Positions 20,671-31,898 of a stretch of 64,000 nucleotides of DNA are shown here, piece after piece (positions within the stretch are counted from its first letter, which is position 1; each line of letters begins with the position of its first letter). Origin of the DNA: Anthonomus grandis grandis (taxonomy: Eukaryota; Arthropoda; Insecta; Coleoptera; Curculionidae); assembly GCF_022605725.1 (NCBI RefSeq), contig NC_065546.1, positions 27,958,227-28,022,226 of the forward strand, in the 5' to 3' direction. The notes under the pieces are model-generated. The model was not told the DNA's origin. It did not search any database and worked only from the letters and a program-made list of their open reading frames with translations. The position numbers and the translations under genes were made by a program.

Positions 20671-23005
20671 TACAGGGTGTCTACTATAAAAACCGCCAAA
20701 CTTTAAGAGGTGATTATACAAGTCATTTGCAACAAAAAAGTCGTATAACATTTTTTCGAAAAGTTGTTGGTTCTTCTAGTATTTAACATTTTTTGATTTT
20801 ATTAAATTTCTTTGTTTTTTTTTTCATATAAACAAGAATATCTCTGTTATTACCACCACATAAAATTTAGATATACTACCTGAAAGAGAATTAAATTTGC
20901 TATAAGATGGGTATATTTAAGTTTTTGAGTAATTTCTTATATCTGGTGTTATCAGAAGTTAAATGTAACATTTGGGAAATGGTCAAAAAGAGTGGTATCT
21001 TCTTTGTTGTCGTTTTTCTAAAATTTGGTAAATAGAGACATTTTTTTCAGCAAAAACTACTGCATTTAATATGCTTTTAAATGATATACTTACTTTTGTG
21101 ATAGCTATTTGTTTTCGCAGCCAGATCATGGGCAAAAGAAAGAAAACCACAAAAATTGAAAATTTTTAAATTTTTTATTTCTTGATCTTTTAAGCACCAA
21201 TGCGGTGAGTACTTGTAGATCTATCTTCCCTAACATAACAACTCCACAAATTTCCATTAGAGAAGCCGTAAACAAATAACATATCGCGACATTCATTCTT
21301 TAAGAAAAAAGGCAGGTTTTCCTTCTTTTGTAAATGGCAATGAATCCGCAAAAGAAGGAAATTCACAAATCATGTATTACTTGATTTTAAAACAGAAGCA
21401 TAGATATTTACAATTTGACAAGAACTGTCATTAAGTTTTCACTTCGACTTAAAGTAGTTAACTAAGTAATTTAATTTAAACGTGCTTAAAAAAACAATGC
21501 CTACTAAAAGGTAGTTTCACAAACATTGAATATCGGGACATCTTATTTATTTGCGGTGTCGCAAATGGAAACTCACGGGAGGCAGCAAGGGAGTATGTGC
21601 TTCGTTTTCCTAATAGACGGCAACCCTATAGAAGTACATTTGCAGAAATGTTCAGACGCTGTGGGGAAACTGGTTCCTTTCGAGATTTGCGGATTAGAGA
21701 AGGTGGTCAAAATGGTCAACGCTGGAGACAAGAACCTGCCATTATGAAAGCTGTAAGAGAAGATAGATCTAGAAGTACTCGCCGCAATGGTGCTGCATTA
21801 AGGATTCACCATTCCACTGTACATAGAGTTCTTAAAAAAAATAATTTGCATCCGTTTCATTTGAAAAAAGTCCAGGAGTTATTGCCAGTGGATAGTGAGG
21901 TGAGGCTTCAATTCTGTTAAAATATTTTGTACTTATGCAACTGTTGTTTAACATTTTCAGCATGATATAAGGGTCAACGTATGGATAGGATTAATGAGAG
22001 CTCGCCTTTTCGAGCCTGTAATACTTCCTGATCGACTCAATTCCAATAAGTTTTCAAATTTATTAAATAATGACCTTGTTGACTTTCTGGAAGAAATCTC
22101 CTTAGCCGCTAAACAGGAACTTTGGTTTCAAATGGACGGATGCCCAGCCCATAATGGCAGAATTGTGCAAAATTCGTTGAATCAATGCTTTGGGGAGAAA
22201 TGGATCGGAAGATACGGTCCGGTAAGATGGCCGCCCAGAAGCCCTGACCTTACGGCCCTTGACTTTTATGTCTGGGGCACATTAAAATCTAATGTTTATA
22301 GTATTAACATTAATACTCGAGACGAACTAATTAATCGAATGAGTCTGTTGCAATGAAATGCAACGAAAACGCGTTGAACTTGAACAGGTTGTTGATAGTG
22401 TCAGAAGAAGATGCATCAAATGTATTGAACAAGAGGGAAGACAGTTTGAACAATTGTTATAATTTTAGGTATGTTTAAGGAAATTTTGATTTTTTTTTTG
22501 GTCAATCAAGAAATATAAAATTTGAAAATTTAAAATTTTTGTGGTTTTCTTTCTTTTGCATGATATTGCTGTGAAAACAAATAGCTATCACAAAAGTAAG
22601 TATATCATTGGAAAGCATATTAAATGCAGTAGTTTTTCCTGAAAAAAAATGTCCCTATTTACCAAATTTTAGAAAAACGACAACGAAGAAGATACTACTA
22701 ATTTTGAACATTTACCAAATGTTACATTTAACTTCTGATAAGTTACTCAAAAACTTAAATATACCTATCTTATAGCAAATTGAATTCTCTCAGATGGTAT
22801 ATCTAAATTTTATGTGGTGGTAAGAATAACGGAGATATTCTTGTTTATATGAAGAAAAAAACAAAGAAATTTGATAAAATCAAAAAATGTTAAATACCAG
22901 AAGAACTAACAACTTTTCGAAAAAATGTTATACGACTTCTTTGTTGCAAATGACTTGTTTAATCACCTCTTAAAGTTTGGCGGTTTATATAGTAGACACC
23001 TTGTA
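20671..23005 (+). mobile_element. mariner-like element with ~520-bp inverted repeats
   Basis: Termini CAGGGTGTCTAC (20673) and the complementary right end (23003) are flanked by TA. Left sequence from 20673 to about 21190 is repeated inverted from about 22485 to 23003 with only scattered differences, so the TIRs are about 520 bp, far longer than the usual 20-30 bp of Tc1/mariner. A broken transposase gene lies between them. A further degenerate end (TACAGGATGTGTCCC) is at 20602-20616. Confidence 0.88.
21498..22462 (+). pseudogene. mariner transposase pseudogene (DUF4817-type N-terminus)
   Basis: The N-terminal part reads NGNSREAAREYVLRFPNRR and GETGSFRDLR, a DUF4817-like helix-turn-helix region, followed by NNLHPFHLKKVQELL. 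After a GT...TTTTCAG stretch (21918-21961) resembling the intron of the copy at 57063-59853, the frame resumes with VNVWIGLMRARLFEPVILPD, FQMDGCPAHNGR (second catalytic Asp) and WPPRSPDLTALDFYVWG (third). The block with the first catalytic Asp (LWTDEATF in relatives) is missing, so about 50 codons are deleted. A frameshift after RMSLLQ leads to the tail EGRQFEQLL. Not functional. Confidence 0.75.
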
Positions 23006-24655
23006 TAAAGTGATAAAAAGTATAAATTAAAATACGGTTTAAAAATGATAAATTTTATCGCCATAGTTTTACTAAATTAAATCTAGGTTATTATCTCTCT
23101 CTCACTTCTAACCGTATACAGTTTTTATAAAGAAGCCGTTGTGACAAGTTTCGTGCAGAAGTTTGATATTACAAATAAAAACTAATAATGCTTTCATAGA
23201 AATTTCGTATAAAACTCACTTTAATACATTTTTGGTTTATAAAACAGTTGTTGCAACTAACAAGAAATGTTTAACTTTCTGTAGTAAAAAGGCGTTTTAC
23301 CGCATTAAACCTGGTCTAAATATGGTTAATTTTGACATTTATCATCGATTAATATTTTTTAGATAGGAAACTCCTAAGAGCCAATAGAATACTGAAACGT
23401 CGATTGAATCTTGCGGCCTTAATTGTCGACGAGTAGTACTAACCGGAAACGAAAATAAGTTCGTGAAGTCCAAATAGCGAAAAATTTAAGATTTTGCTTT
23501 ACAGTACCGTATATACTGTGTACCATATATACCGTGCACTTAAAATTAGTGGGAAATATGTGGTTCTTTCGAAAACTATTTTAGGCAGATTAAAAAAGTG
23601 TTAAATTGGGACTTTTATTTTGTCTCTCTCTATATTAAACAGTCCTGCATTTATGATTTTTTCTATTTGCGTACTATAATTTCTGAAAGACCGATACATT
23701 TTCTACTAGATACATAAGTTTGGGTTTCATAAATTAATCAAAAAATATTAATAAAATGCATTACTATATCACAAGGAGATAGATTACTATACTATTATAA
23801 ATTAAATAAAATAAAAATTTAATATAAAAATTCGTACAAATTCCACAGTGTATAAACTTCCAACCTAATTTAATTTAAAACTTTGTTGTATGTATAAAGG
23901 CAATACAAATTTAATAAAATCACCAAGGCCCAATTCACAAGTAATGTTTCTTAGTAATTATTCCAAATTAAACAACTATCAAGAAATTAGCAAGGCATGA
24001 AAAAGGCAATAAGTGAATATATTAAAAATAACATTTACAGGAGTTGTAATTTTTTTATTGGCCTTTGAAAATTTCTTGAAATCCAAAATTTTTATAGAAT
24101 CTCTCCAGAATTGCTTATGCATTGAAACTGCTGAAATTGCATTTCTCTCAGATTTGCAGTCGACTTTAAAGGAGGTTTTGACATTGTGTCTGTCAAAAAG
24201 TCTATACAGAAAGAGGGTTAGTTCTGTTGTGCATTGAGCTTCACTGAGTAAGTGTTAATTTTTAAAATTAATTAAAAAATGAAACCTTACTCCATCTTGC
24301 CATATTGTCCAAGTGATCCTATGATATTGCTAAAGATCTGGGTGCAGTTTAAACCATTATTTTATTTATTGGATATTTTACCCACAAATTTTCCATTTAA
24401 GTTAGGTTGTTACTCCTCTCACTTCCCCCCACTAGACTCAATCTTCAAAGATGTGTTTAAAAAGCTTTATTTGAAATGGCTTCTATTTCAAATTTATAAA
24501 ATGGTCATATCTATATCTATATGGAAATATCTATAAATGAAATGGTTTTTAGAGACAGTGGCTCATACACTATGGCGGAAATTTTCAATTATTGTTGAAA
24601 ATAAAAATAAGAATAGAGATATAGGCTGAAGATAAAATGGTAGAAAGCACTTTTT
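23006..24655. other. intergenic, no supported gene
   Basis: AT-rich. Modest plus ORFs at 24013-24237 and 24279-24536 have no recognisable motif on either strand. No RNA gene or repeat was identified. Confidence 0.3.
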
Positions 24656-25010
24656 ATATTGTAAAGTATTTACCGTCCATTAGGTGTGAATTAGAACGTT
24701 CGATGCACAAAAATAGTTAACTGATTTATTTACACACACTAGAAATATTTCTTTGAATTTAAATATTCCCAACATCCCTGCACTGAACTGTCAATTGATA
24801 TCGCAGCAACGACGCGTCACCTTATATACTCGGCAGAGCGCTGTTCCGAAAGATTTGCTAATCTTCCATGCGTCTTTAGAGACGTCATATGGTCACTTAT
24901 GTCATTTCGACATGACGGAGAACAGCTGATATTCTCGGCGTTTCGGATATCGTTACACTGCCCCCATATTAACCTCATTTCATTTCGAAATAATTCCAAC
25001 GATGGTGGAT
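24656..25010 (-). mobile_element. gypsy-type LTR with adjoining internal sequence
   Basis: The LTR at 24660-24957 (minus) begins TGTAACGATATCCGAAACGC, contains GAGTATATAAGG (TATA-like) and AGTGCAGGGATG, and ends TACTTTACA followed by ATAT. Next to its start, on the minus strand, is ATGGGGGCAG directly before TG, resembling a polypurine tract. This suggests a 3' LTR with a short internal remnant and no 5' partner. It is related to the solo LTR at 18396-18718. Confidence 0.65.
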
Positions 25011-25924
25011 GTTGATGTCGTCCCTTCTTGTAACTGGACCTTTTGTAGAAATAACGATCAATGCTTTTCTTCAGAGAACGATGCGACGTTGGGGAGTATA
25101 TCTAGTTTTTTTTGTAAAATAAATAAATCCATTAAACGACTATAGTATATGTTCAACGAAATGCACCTGTATGGAATTTCGAAAGATATGTATGTATTTT
25201 CTGTTATCTGACATATTACATATTATGAAATGTGTTTTTGAAGTTATATCAAATTAAGACAAAACTAAAGTACCTATCAATATCGAACTTCCACCACATA
25301 TGGTAATTTTAAACAAAAATCACTTTACGAAACATTATAAACCTGGATTAATAAAAAAACAATTATGTGTTACGTAAGGCATAACATCACAGTGGGGACG
25401 TGAGGGATCAATCTGTTTGTTATTTCTACTAATCGTTTCTTTCCTGATAAATTTAATACATACCCATTTATTAAAAATGGGTATGTTCTTAGATGGGTTG
25501 GGAGAGTGATGTTTAAAATAGATGCGCTCTTATAGCAGCTGTCCACGGAGCAAGGCTACGTTATGAAGGGGAAAGGGGTGTCAAAAATCACTAAAAAGTG
25601 CATTACGCAATACTTGAATGCTCCCTTATTAGGTCTTCGTAGACTTCTTGTTTTTCGGGGGACATTCTTTGTAGGATGGCAGCAGCATCTTCTTTCAATG
25701 TAAGGATAGCTTCTAACTTCTCTCTAAATGACCAACATTTGCTTTAACATCCGCTTCAAACTGACGCTAATTCTATGATGTGGTAGCGTCAAATTGAGAT
25801 GGCTTAAGGCGCATTATCATAAACATTGCTCTTGTGTTGACGTCCAAGCCGCAATTTTGTTTTGAACTTCCTGGATTCTGTCCTCTACCAATAAGAGAAT
25901 CCGCTTTTCCAGTGAAGAAGATTT

Positions 25925-26116
25925 TTCCGAACTTCATTGCACTCACCTGTCAACTGACTCCCAGCGGTCATGCGGCTCCTTATATAATCAGCTGACCATG
26001 ATTTTGGAAGATTCACTGACCAGGCGTCTCCAGACTCCAGAGACCTCGTGCGGTGGGTGATCATTCTGGAATAACGGAGGACAGCTGATACTCTCGGCGT
26101 TTCCAATATCGTTGCA
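25925..26116 (-). mobile_element. partial gypsy-type LTR
   Basis: The minus strand starts TGCAACGATATTGGAAACGC and includes GATTATATAAGG (TATA-like) and TCAGTTGACAGGTGAGTGCA, matching the first ~190 bp of the LTR family at 18.4 and 24.7 kb. Homology fades below about 25925. No clear target duplication. Confidence 0.6.
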
Positions 26117-26934
26117 ATAAGTTTTTTTGCTTGGAACCACTATTATCGTGCCTGTAAGGGATGTTATTTATGATTCTATTAATATTTCTGATTATTTGTA
26201 AGCATAGTATATTAGATATTAACGGCAAATGTCAACCCAACGTCCTCTTGATAAAATAACACTCTTTACAGATGATTAGCACTTAAAATTTGGGTGTTTC
26301 CATATATGGGATTATGTGCAAAAATTCGCTCTTCTAGGTCGTTTATCTTTCATCGGTACACTATTTTAATATACAATTATATATCAAATTTAACTGTTAA
26401 AATTGTATATAATAGAAGATCTGCGTGTGTACAGGATGTTGAAAAAGTTCTCAGCGATAGACCATTATTAAAATTACTTTAATCATAGGCTTTTGTTTTT
26501 TAACTGCTGCTGTTTAACAGTGAATTTATGGCTTGTAGAACTGTAACGGAAAATTGTTTTTTTTTTTAATAAAATTTAGTTATTTAATTTTCCGTCATAT
26601 TTAATAGTGCTACTCGTCTGTAAGGGATATATTTATATGCGTGAAAGGTATACTATTAGGAAATACTCTAATAAAGTACCTATATTGCACCCTTGTTGGT
26701 TGAAATCAATAATTTTAAGATTTTTTTGCTATTGTGCTAGTCGCCTGTAAAGATTTTTATTATGCTAATACATTTCTTTACATAAGATAAGCAATAAAAT
26801 ATTGAACTTGATACTGGCTATGGGTGTGAACCAGCCTGATGGCATATTTTTATCGACAGAAGAACATACACTACAGGATTTTATTTTATTATATTTATTG
26901 ATTTCAACAGCTTCTTAACAATTACAAGCATTAG

Positions 26935-27070
26935 GTGAGTTATTAATAGGCGAATGGGTCGCTTTAATTTCCAATTGGTTTTCTTGGACCACCTCCAGTT
27001 GCGGTCTATCTGTGACCTCTGATGGCGCAAAGTCTGGGACGGTCATAGGGTTAATAAAGTTATAAAATTA
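26935..27070 (-). mobile_element. possible Tigger transposase C-terminal fragment
   Basis: The minus frame reads NPMTVPDFAPSEVTDRPQLE and then QENQLEIKATHSP before a stop. The DFAPSEVTDRP phrase is like C-terminal segments of pogo/Tigger (CENPB-like) transposases. It lies downstream of, and in the same orientation as, the Tigger core at 28225-28645, with a Jockey-like fragment between them. Tentative. Confidence 0.35.
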
Positions 27071-27144
27071 CTTCTCGCGAATAAAATAGCACTCAATGAG
27101 TAATGAGATATATGATTTAACTTTTTTATTAGTAATGTTGTTCA

Positions 27145-28228
27145 TTGTTTTGATTATTATAATGTGCTGATGATGTTAAGATTTTTAGAATTATAGACAG
27201 TAACTTGGCACATCATGAACCTTGTTCTGATCTTCACAAATTTGAATTATGGTGCCAGAAAAATAGAATGGTCCTAAATGCTAAAAAAAGCAAATATATT
27301 CAATTTACCAGAAGTTTTAGTCCACCATTCCATCAGTAACATCTAACGGGTTCACTTATTGAGAAAGTATCAGAGATACGTGATCTTGGGGTGCTTTTTG
27401 AGTGCAGACTAACTTTTCTAAAAAAATAATGAAAACCTGTATAATAAGGCTTAGAAAATGTTAGGTTCTATTAAGAGATACACTCATGATTTCAGCAGTA
27501 TTGATTCCATCAAACTTCCGTATTTTTCATTGGTTCGCAGTCAACTTGAGTCGAATTTATGTATATGGTCACCTTATTATGCTAAATATATAATGTGTCT
27601 AGAAAAGGTTCATCGTAAATTCATAAGATACATTGCTTACAAGCTTAATATTTCCTGTATTGATATTAATTGCAATGAAATGTATAGATTGCTGAACATT
27701 TAAAAGTCGGAGTTTCGACGTAAAAACTGCGATATTGTCACGACATACAAAATTCTTAACAATGTAATACAGTCTCCTGAGTTGTTGTGGCAGCTTAATT
27801 TAAATGTTCCTCCTACTACAGTGCTCAGACAAATTAGATTATTCTACCTTGATCAACATCGTGCACTGTAGTGTAAAGACTGTGCAATGGATAGAATGAA
27901 GATTCAGATAGAAGAACTCAAATAGTGTCAGTATATATTTGTTTCATTGTTCTCTGAGTTCACTTCAACAAATTTTAAAATCTGCTGAAGTGCAATATAA
28001 TTTTATATCTTGACTTTGCTTAGTGTATCTTCTTTTCTATTGTAGTTACTCTGTTTTAAACCATTGTTGACTGTTGTCCTTATATATTATTTGATTTTAT
28101 TGATGTTACCTCTTCTGTGTTTTTTTATGCTAGATATTTAATGATAATAGTACTAATACTTGTATATATTTTTATACTATATTTAGTTTGTAAATTGGTT
28201 AATTACCGTAATATACTGAATTGAATTG
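27145..28228 (+). mobile_element. Jockey/CR1-like reverse transcriptase C-terminal fragment
   Basis: Plus-strand frames contain NRMVLNAKKSKYIQFTRSF, IRDLGVLFECRLTF, then DSIKLPYFSLVRSQLESNL and YYAKYIMCLEKVHRKFIRYI, the thumb region of Jockey/CR1 retrotransposons, with stops and frameshifts. A TGAATTGAATTG run at 28218-28229 may be its 3' end. It separates two Tigger pieces and so may have inserted into a Tigger element. Confidence 0.7.
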
Positions 28229-28645
28229 AAAAATGATTGTCCATTAATAATAGCACTGGATCTGTTTTTGATGGCTTTACAAAGTCTCTAAAATGTCGCA
28301 GCCAAATCAGAAATAACTCAGTGTTGATCTAGCTCGAATCTGATATTATTTTTAAGTCCCAGGTGGTGTTCCAAAGAAAAACTTTATCGTTCATTCGTTT
28401 CCTTCCAAAAATAAGCCCTGGTGGAACCCAAGTACCAGCAGCGCTCATGCAGCACACTGCTGTTACTAACTGGCCTCGTTCAGCTGACACTACCTTCGAC
28501 ACGGTTTTCTTGCCTTTTGTAGCATAAACTTTAGGAAACTTGTTTGGCACGGTAGATAATCCCGTTTCATACATATTAAAAACTCGTAATTTTTTTCGTA
28601 ATGTGCACTCATTTACATCAAATGATCTAGCACTAGACTGATCTT
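28225..28645 (-). mobile_element. Tigger/pogo-type transposase fragment
   Basis: The minus frame reads YETGLSTVPNKFPKVYATKG, AERGQLVTAVCCMSAAGTWV, PPGLIFGRKRMND and then, in another frame, INTELFLIWLRHFRDFVKPS and VLLLMDNHF. These are the DETGI (here YETG), SAERG, PP.FIF.RKRM and LDNH (second catalytic Asp) blocks of the DDE_1 domain. The first catalytic Asp is replaced by Tyr and the reading frame is broken, so it is inactive. Confidence 0.75.
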
Positions 28646-30630
28646 AGTTCGCATGCGTACTCTTTGGGTGCGTACTCTTAGAACTCAACATTTTAAATAC
28701 AGACGCAACATTTTAAATACAAATTTAGGCAACCAACTTCGATTTATGCCGGTGAAGATGGAGTGTATACATCATTATTTATGATAATATTAAAGTTTTG
28801 AATAGAAAAAAAAGTATTAATCTCATGTCACTTACAAAAAGTTAAGTCTAAAAAATTACAAATAAACACAGGAAATTTTTTTTTTGGGATAAATTTGATG
28901 TCATACTTGCAAATGGCCAAGAACAACACTCACGCTTTTCAGACGCCTGATAACGAACTGCTGACCTAATGACTACTGAAAGAGTTGGATAAGTATGGAA
29001 AAATGGCGACCGCGTACTCTTAATAAACGCGTACTCTTATGCGATCCTAGCCTATGTTCTCTTTTAATTGGAAAATAAACTCATCATCACTTTATCACTT
29101 TTTTTAAAGATCTTAAGTGCTTAATCTTTAAGTGCTGGTGGTCTATAAGAATTGTTAATATACCCTAAACGTACACCAGAAAAGTCTTTCAAATTTTTAC
29201 CCCCTACCCTTTAAAAGCATATATTGACTATAAATTATGTTTTGTACACCTGAAACGTCTCTACAGACAAGTAGCACCATATAAAAACCCAAAATTTGTC
29301 CGATAGAAAATCGGTTCTGGTACGTAATCCGGTCATGTGAAGTAGCAAGTTCAAGATCGAAGAGAAGTGGAAGATATAAAGAAGACCTCACCGAAGGTCG
29401 GCGAAGAAGAAGATTCTTTTCCTCGTCGCAATTCTACGCTGACGCCACTATACTTTCTTTCGGTTTAAATTGTGTGTCTTTTTTTGTGCGTGTGTTTCTT
29501 CATTTTTAGTTAATTTAAACGTAAGTACTTAAAAAAAAATTATTAAAAATAAAACTTTCATACAATATACCAAATAAAAATGAAATGTCTTGGTGTTTGG
29601 AAAAACTTTTCTGGAATATTATGAAGATATTCTTTAATATTCATTATAATTCCCGTGTTTTATAAGCCGAAATATTCTTTCCGTACTTACCAGAAACATT
29701 TAATGAGGTGAAAATTGCTGAATAATTTTTTTAGAATGTATATATTTTTTTATTTGACAACATTAAAAAAGAACATGTTTTTCAAAAATTAATTAAAAAA
29801 ACTAAGATTTTTTTTTGTAAAATAGTATATTTTTGTAACATGCCCGAAATATATTGCCATGTATTGATATTTTAAAATCTTATATTTCCTTTATTTTAAT
29901 ACGTCAATTGCCTGGAAAATTTCGCAAAATTTACTCACACTCTTAGTTTCAAAAGCCTTACGAAGCAGATAAAATTCTGCCAATGTCTTTTGAAGCAAAT
30001 CTTCGATGCATGATTTTGAATATGTATATATATTATTTCTTTACATCTGCTAGTCGGGATCAAAAACAAATTAAACTTAAAAGTATATAATTTATATGGG
30101 TATTACCTCTTAATGCAAAAAGATAAATTAAATGTTATATTGTTTTCTATTTATTTAAATTTTAAAATTTTAATTTAAAAAATATTTAAAATTTATTTTT
30201 TTGAGTATCAATATTAGGAACAACGAATATCGCCAAATTCCAAATCCAATCAATCATCCATGCCAATAATTGGATTTTGTCAAGTTATGGTTTCCAAATA
30301 TTGGCACTCATTATAAACCGGCGTAAAAATCATAATTTCTATAGCTGAAAATATAGTAACAACAAATTAATAGGATCTAAAAAGGTGTATAATATTTTGT
30401 ATAATATCTATGAAAAGCTAACATAGCTTACGAAGCATTTAAAAACCGTAACTTTCTTACTAAAAAACAAAAAACTTACCTTAGTTGTTAACGGTGCAAA
30501 ACGTTAGTCATACTAGTCTTAAGAAGGATGCAGAGTTGTCTAGTAGTAAGAAAAACTTTACCAAATTTAAAAAAAAATGCCAATTTTTGGGTGGTTTTTC
30601 ACTTATATTTTATCCCAGCAGTAATAAATT
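28646..30630. other. intergenic, no supported gene
   Basis: AT-rich stretch. GCGTACTCTT occurs four times (two near 28655-28680 and two near 29010-29035). No ORF with recognisable motifs. Confidence 0.3.
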
Positions 30631-30639
30631 AACAAGGTA

Positions 30640-31480
30640 GTGTCATAATTTTATTTCTCAAAAGGACAGGCTTGCATACATCCCTCAATCGAACATTTTT
30701 GTGCAATGTTTCCATTCCTGGAAAGATACTTGAACAATTTGCTGCGGTATTCTGTGACTTTTTTAAGCGTTTGACTCTAGTCAACCAATTAAATTGCTCG
30801 GTAAGCTTTCTAGATATGGGGCTTAGGAGAGTTGCTCTAGAATGGGTTAAATCTTTTTTCTCAGACAGAAAACAGTCTGTTCGGCTCATGGAGTTCCTTA
30901 CGGTTCAGTTCTCGGTCCCATTTTTATTTCTATTGTATATAAATGACCTGGTGTCTCTCCAGATAAGAGGATTCTTCATTATAGATAAGACTGAATTGTT
31001 AAATTTTAAATTTGTATGTTTAGACCAGTTAACCTACGGTATGAAATAGCATTTTGGGGCAGGACAGCTTTTCAACTCTGTCTTTGTTTTGCAAAAAAGA
31101 GCCATTAGATATATGTGTCATAAATCTCCACAGGACTCATGTAGACTTAACTTACGTTACTTACTTTATGTTCCTTGTTTATTGTGAAGTCTGCTTGCTT
31201 AATATATAAAAAATATAAATCGTATCTTGTAAATAATGGCTCCTCAAAACATTACAATACCAAACAAAATTACAATATTCCAATGCCCATTCCGAAAAGT
31301 GAACTAACATGGAATTCCCTTATATATATATAAGCATACAATTTTTTAACCATCTTCCAAATTGCATCAAAGCCTCTAAAATTCCTCCTTGTCTTTAAAA
31401 GCCCGGAACTGCTTAAGAGGAAGTATTTTACAGCCAGCAGAGTTTTTTGAAAATAATTGGGAATAGGCCCATAGGACATA
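30640..31480 (+). mobile_element. Jockey/CR1-like reverse transcriptase fragment
   Basis: Broken plus-strand frames include VALEWVKSFFSDRKQSVRLM, FLFLLYINDLVSLQI and, after a stop, FNSVFVLQKRAIRYMCHKSP with DSCR. These are the palm (YINDL) and C-terminal (LQKRAIR) landmarks of the clade. Heavily degraded; no ends identified. Confidence 0.65.
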
Positions 31481-31898
31481 ATTAGTTTTTAATAAAGATT
31501 TAAAGGTTTGATTTTTTGTCATGATATATTTTATATTATTTTTGCGATGTTACTCTCATTTCGTGTTGAATTAATTAAATTTTGTGGTATTATTGTTTAT
31601 GCTGTATGTTTAACCCAGTATTGTGTTTTTTTTTTTAATTATGTGTTAGTGATATGTCGAACTATATTGTATTATGTATTAAATGTGAGTAAGTTGGTAT
31701 CGAATCAAAACTTGACTCTTTGCAAATCGTTATTAATGTTATTCTGCAACAAGAGACCATCAGAATGATGCCACAAAATACTGATATCAATACCAAAGAG
31801 TTTCAAACTTCCGAAGAGGTATTTCATGACAGTCAAAATGCTTTTTTCAAGTCACAAAACACCGCTCTGAAAACCTCAACCCAATTTAAACCAACATA

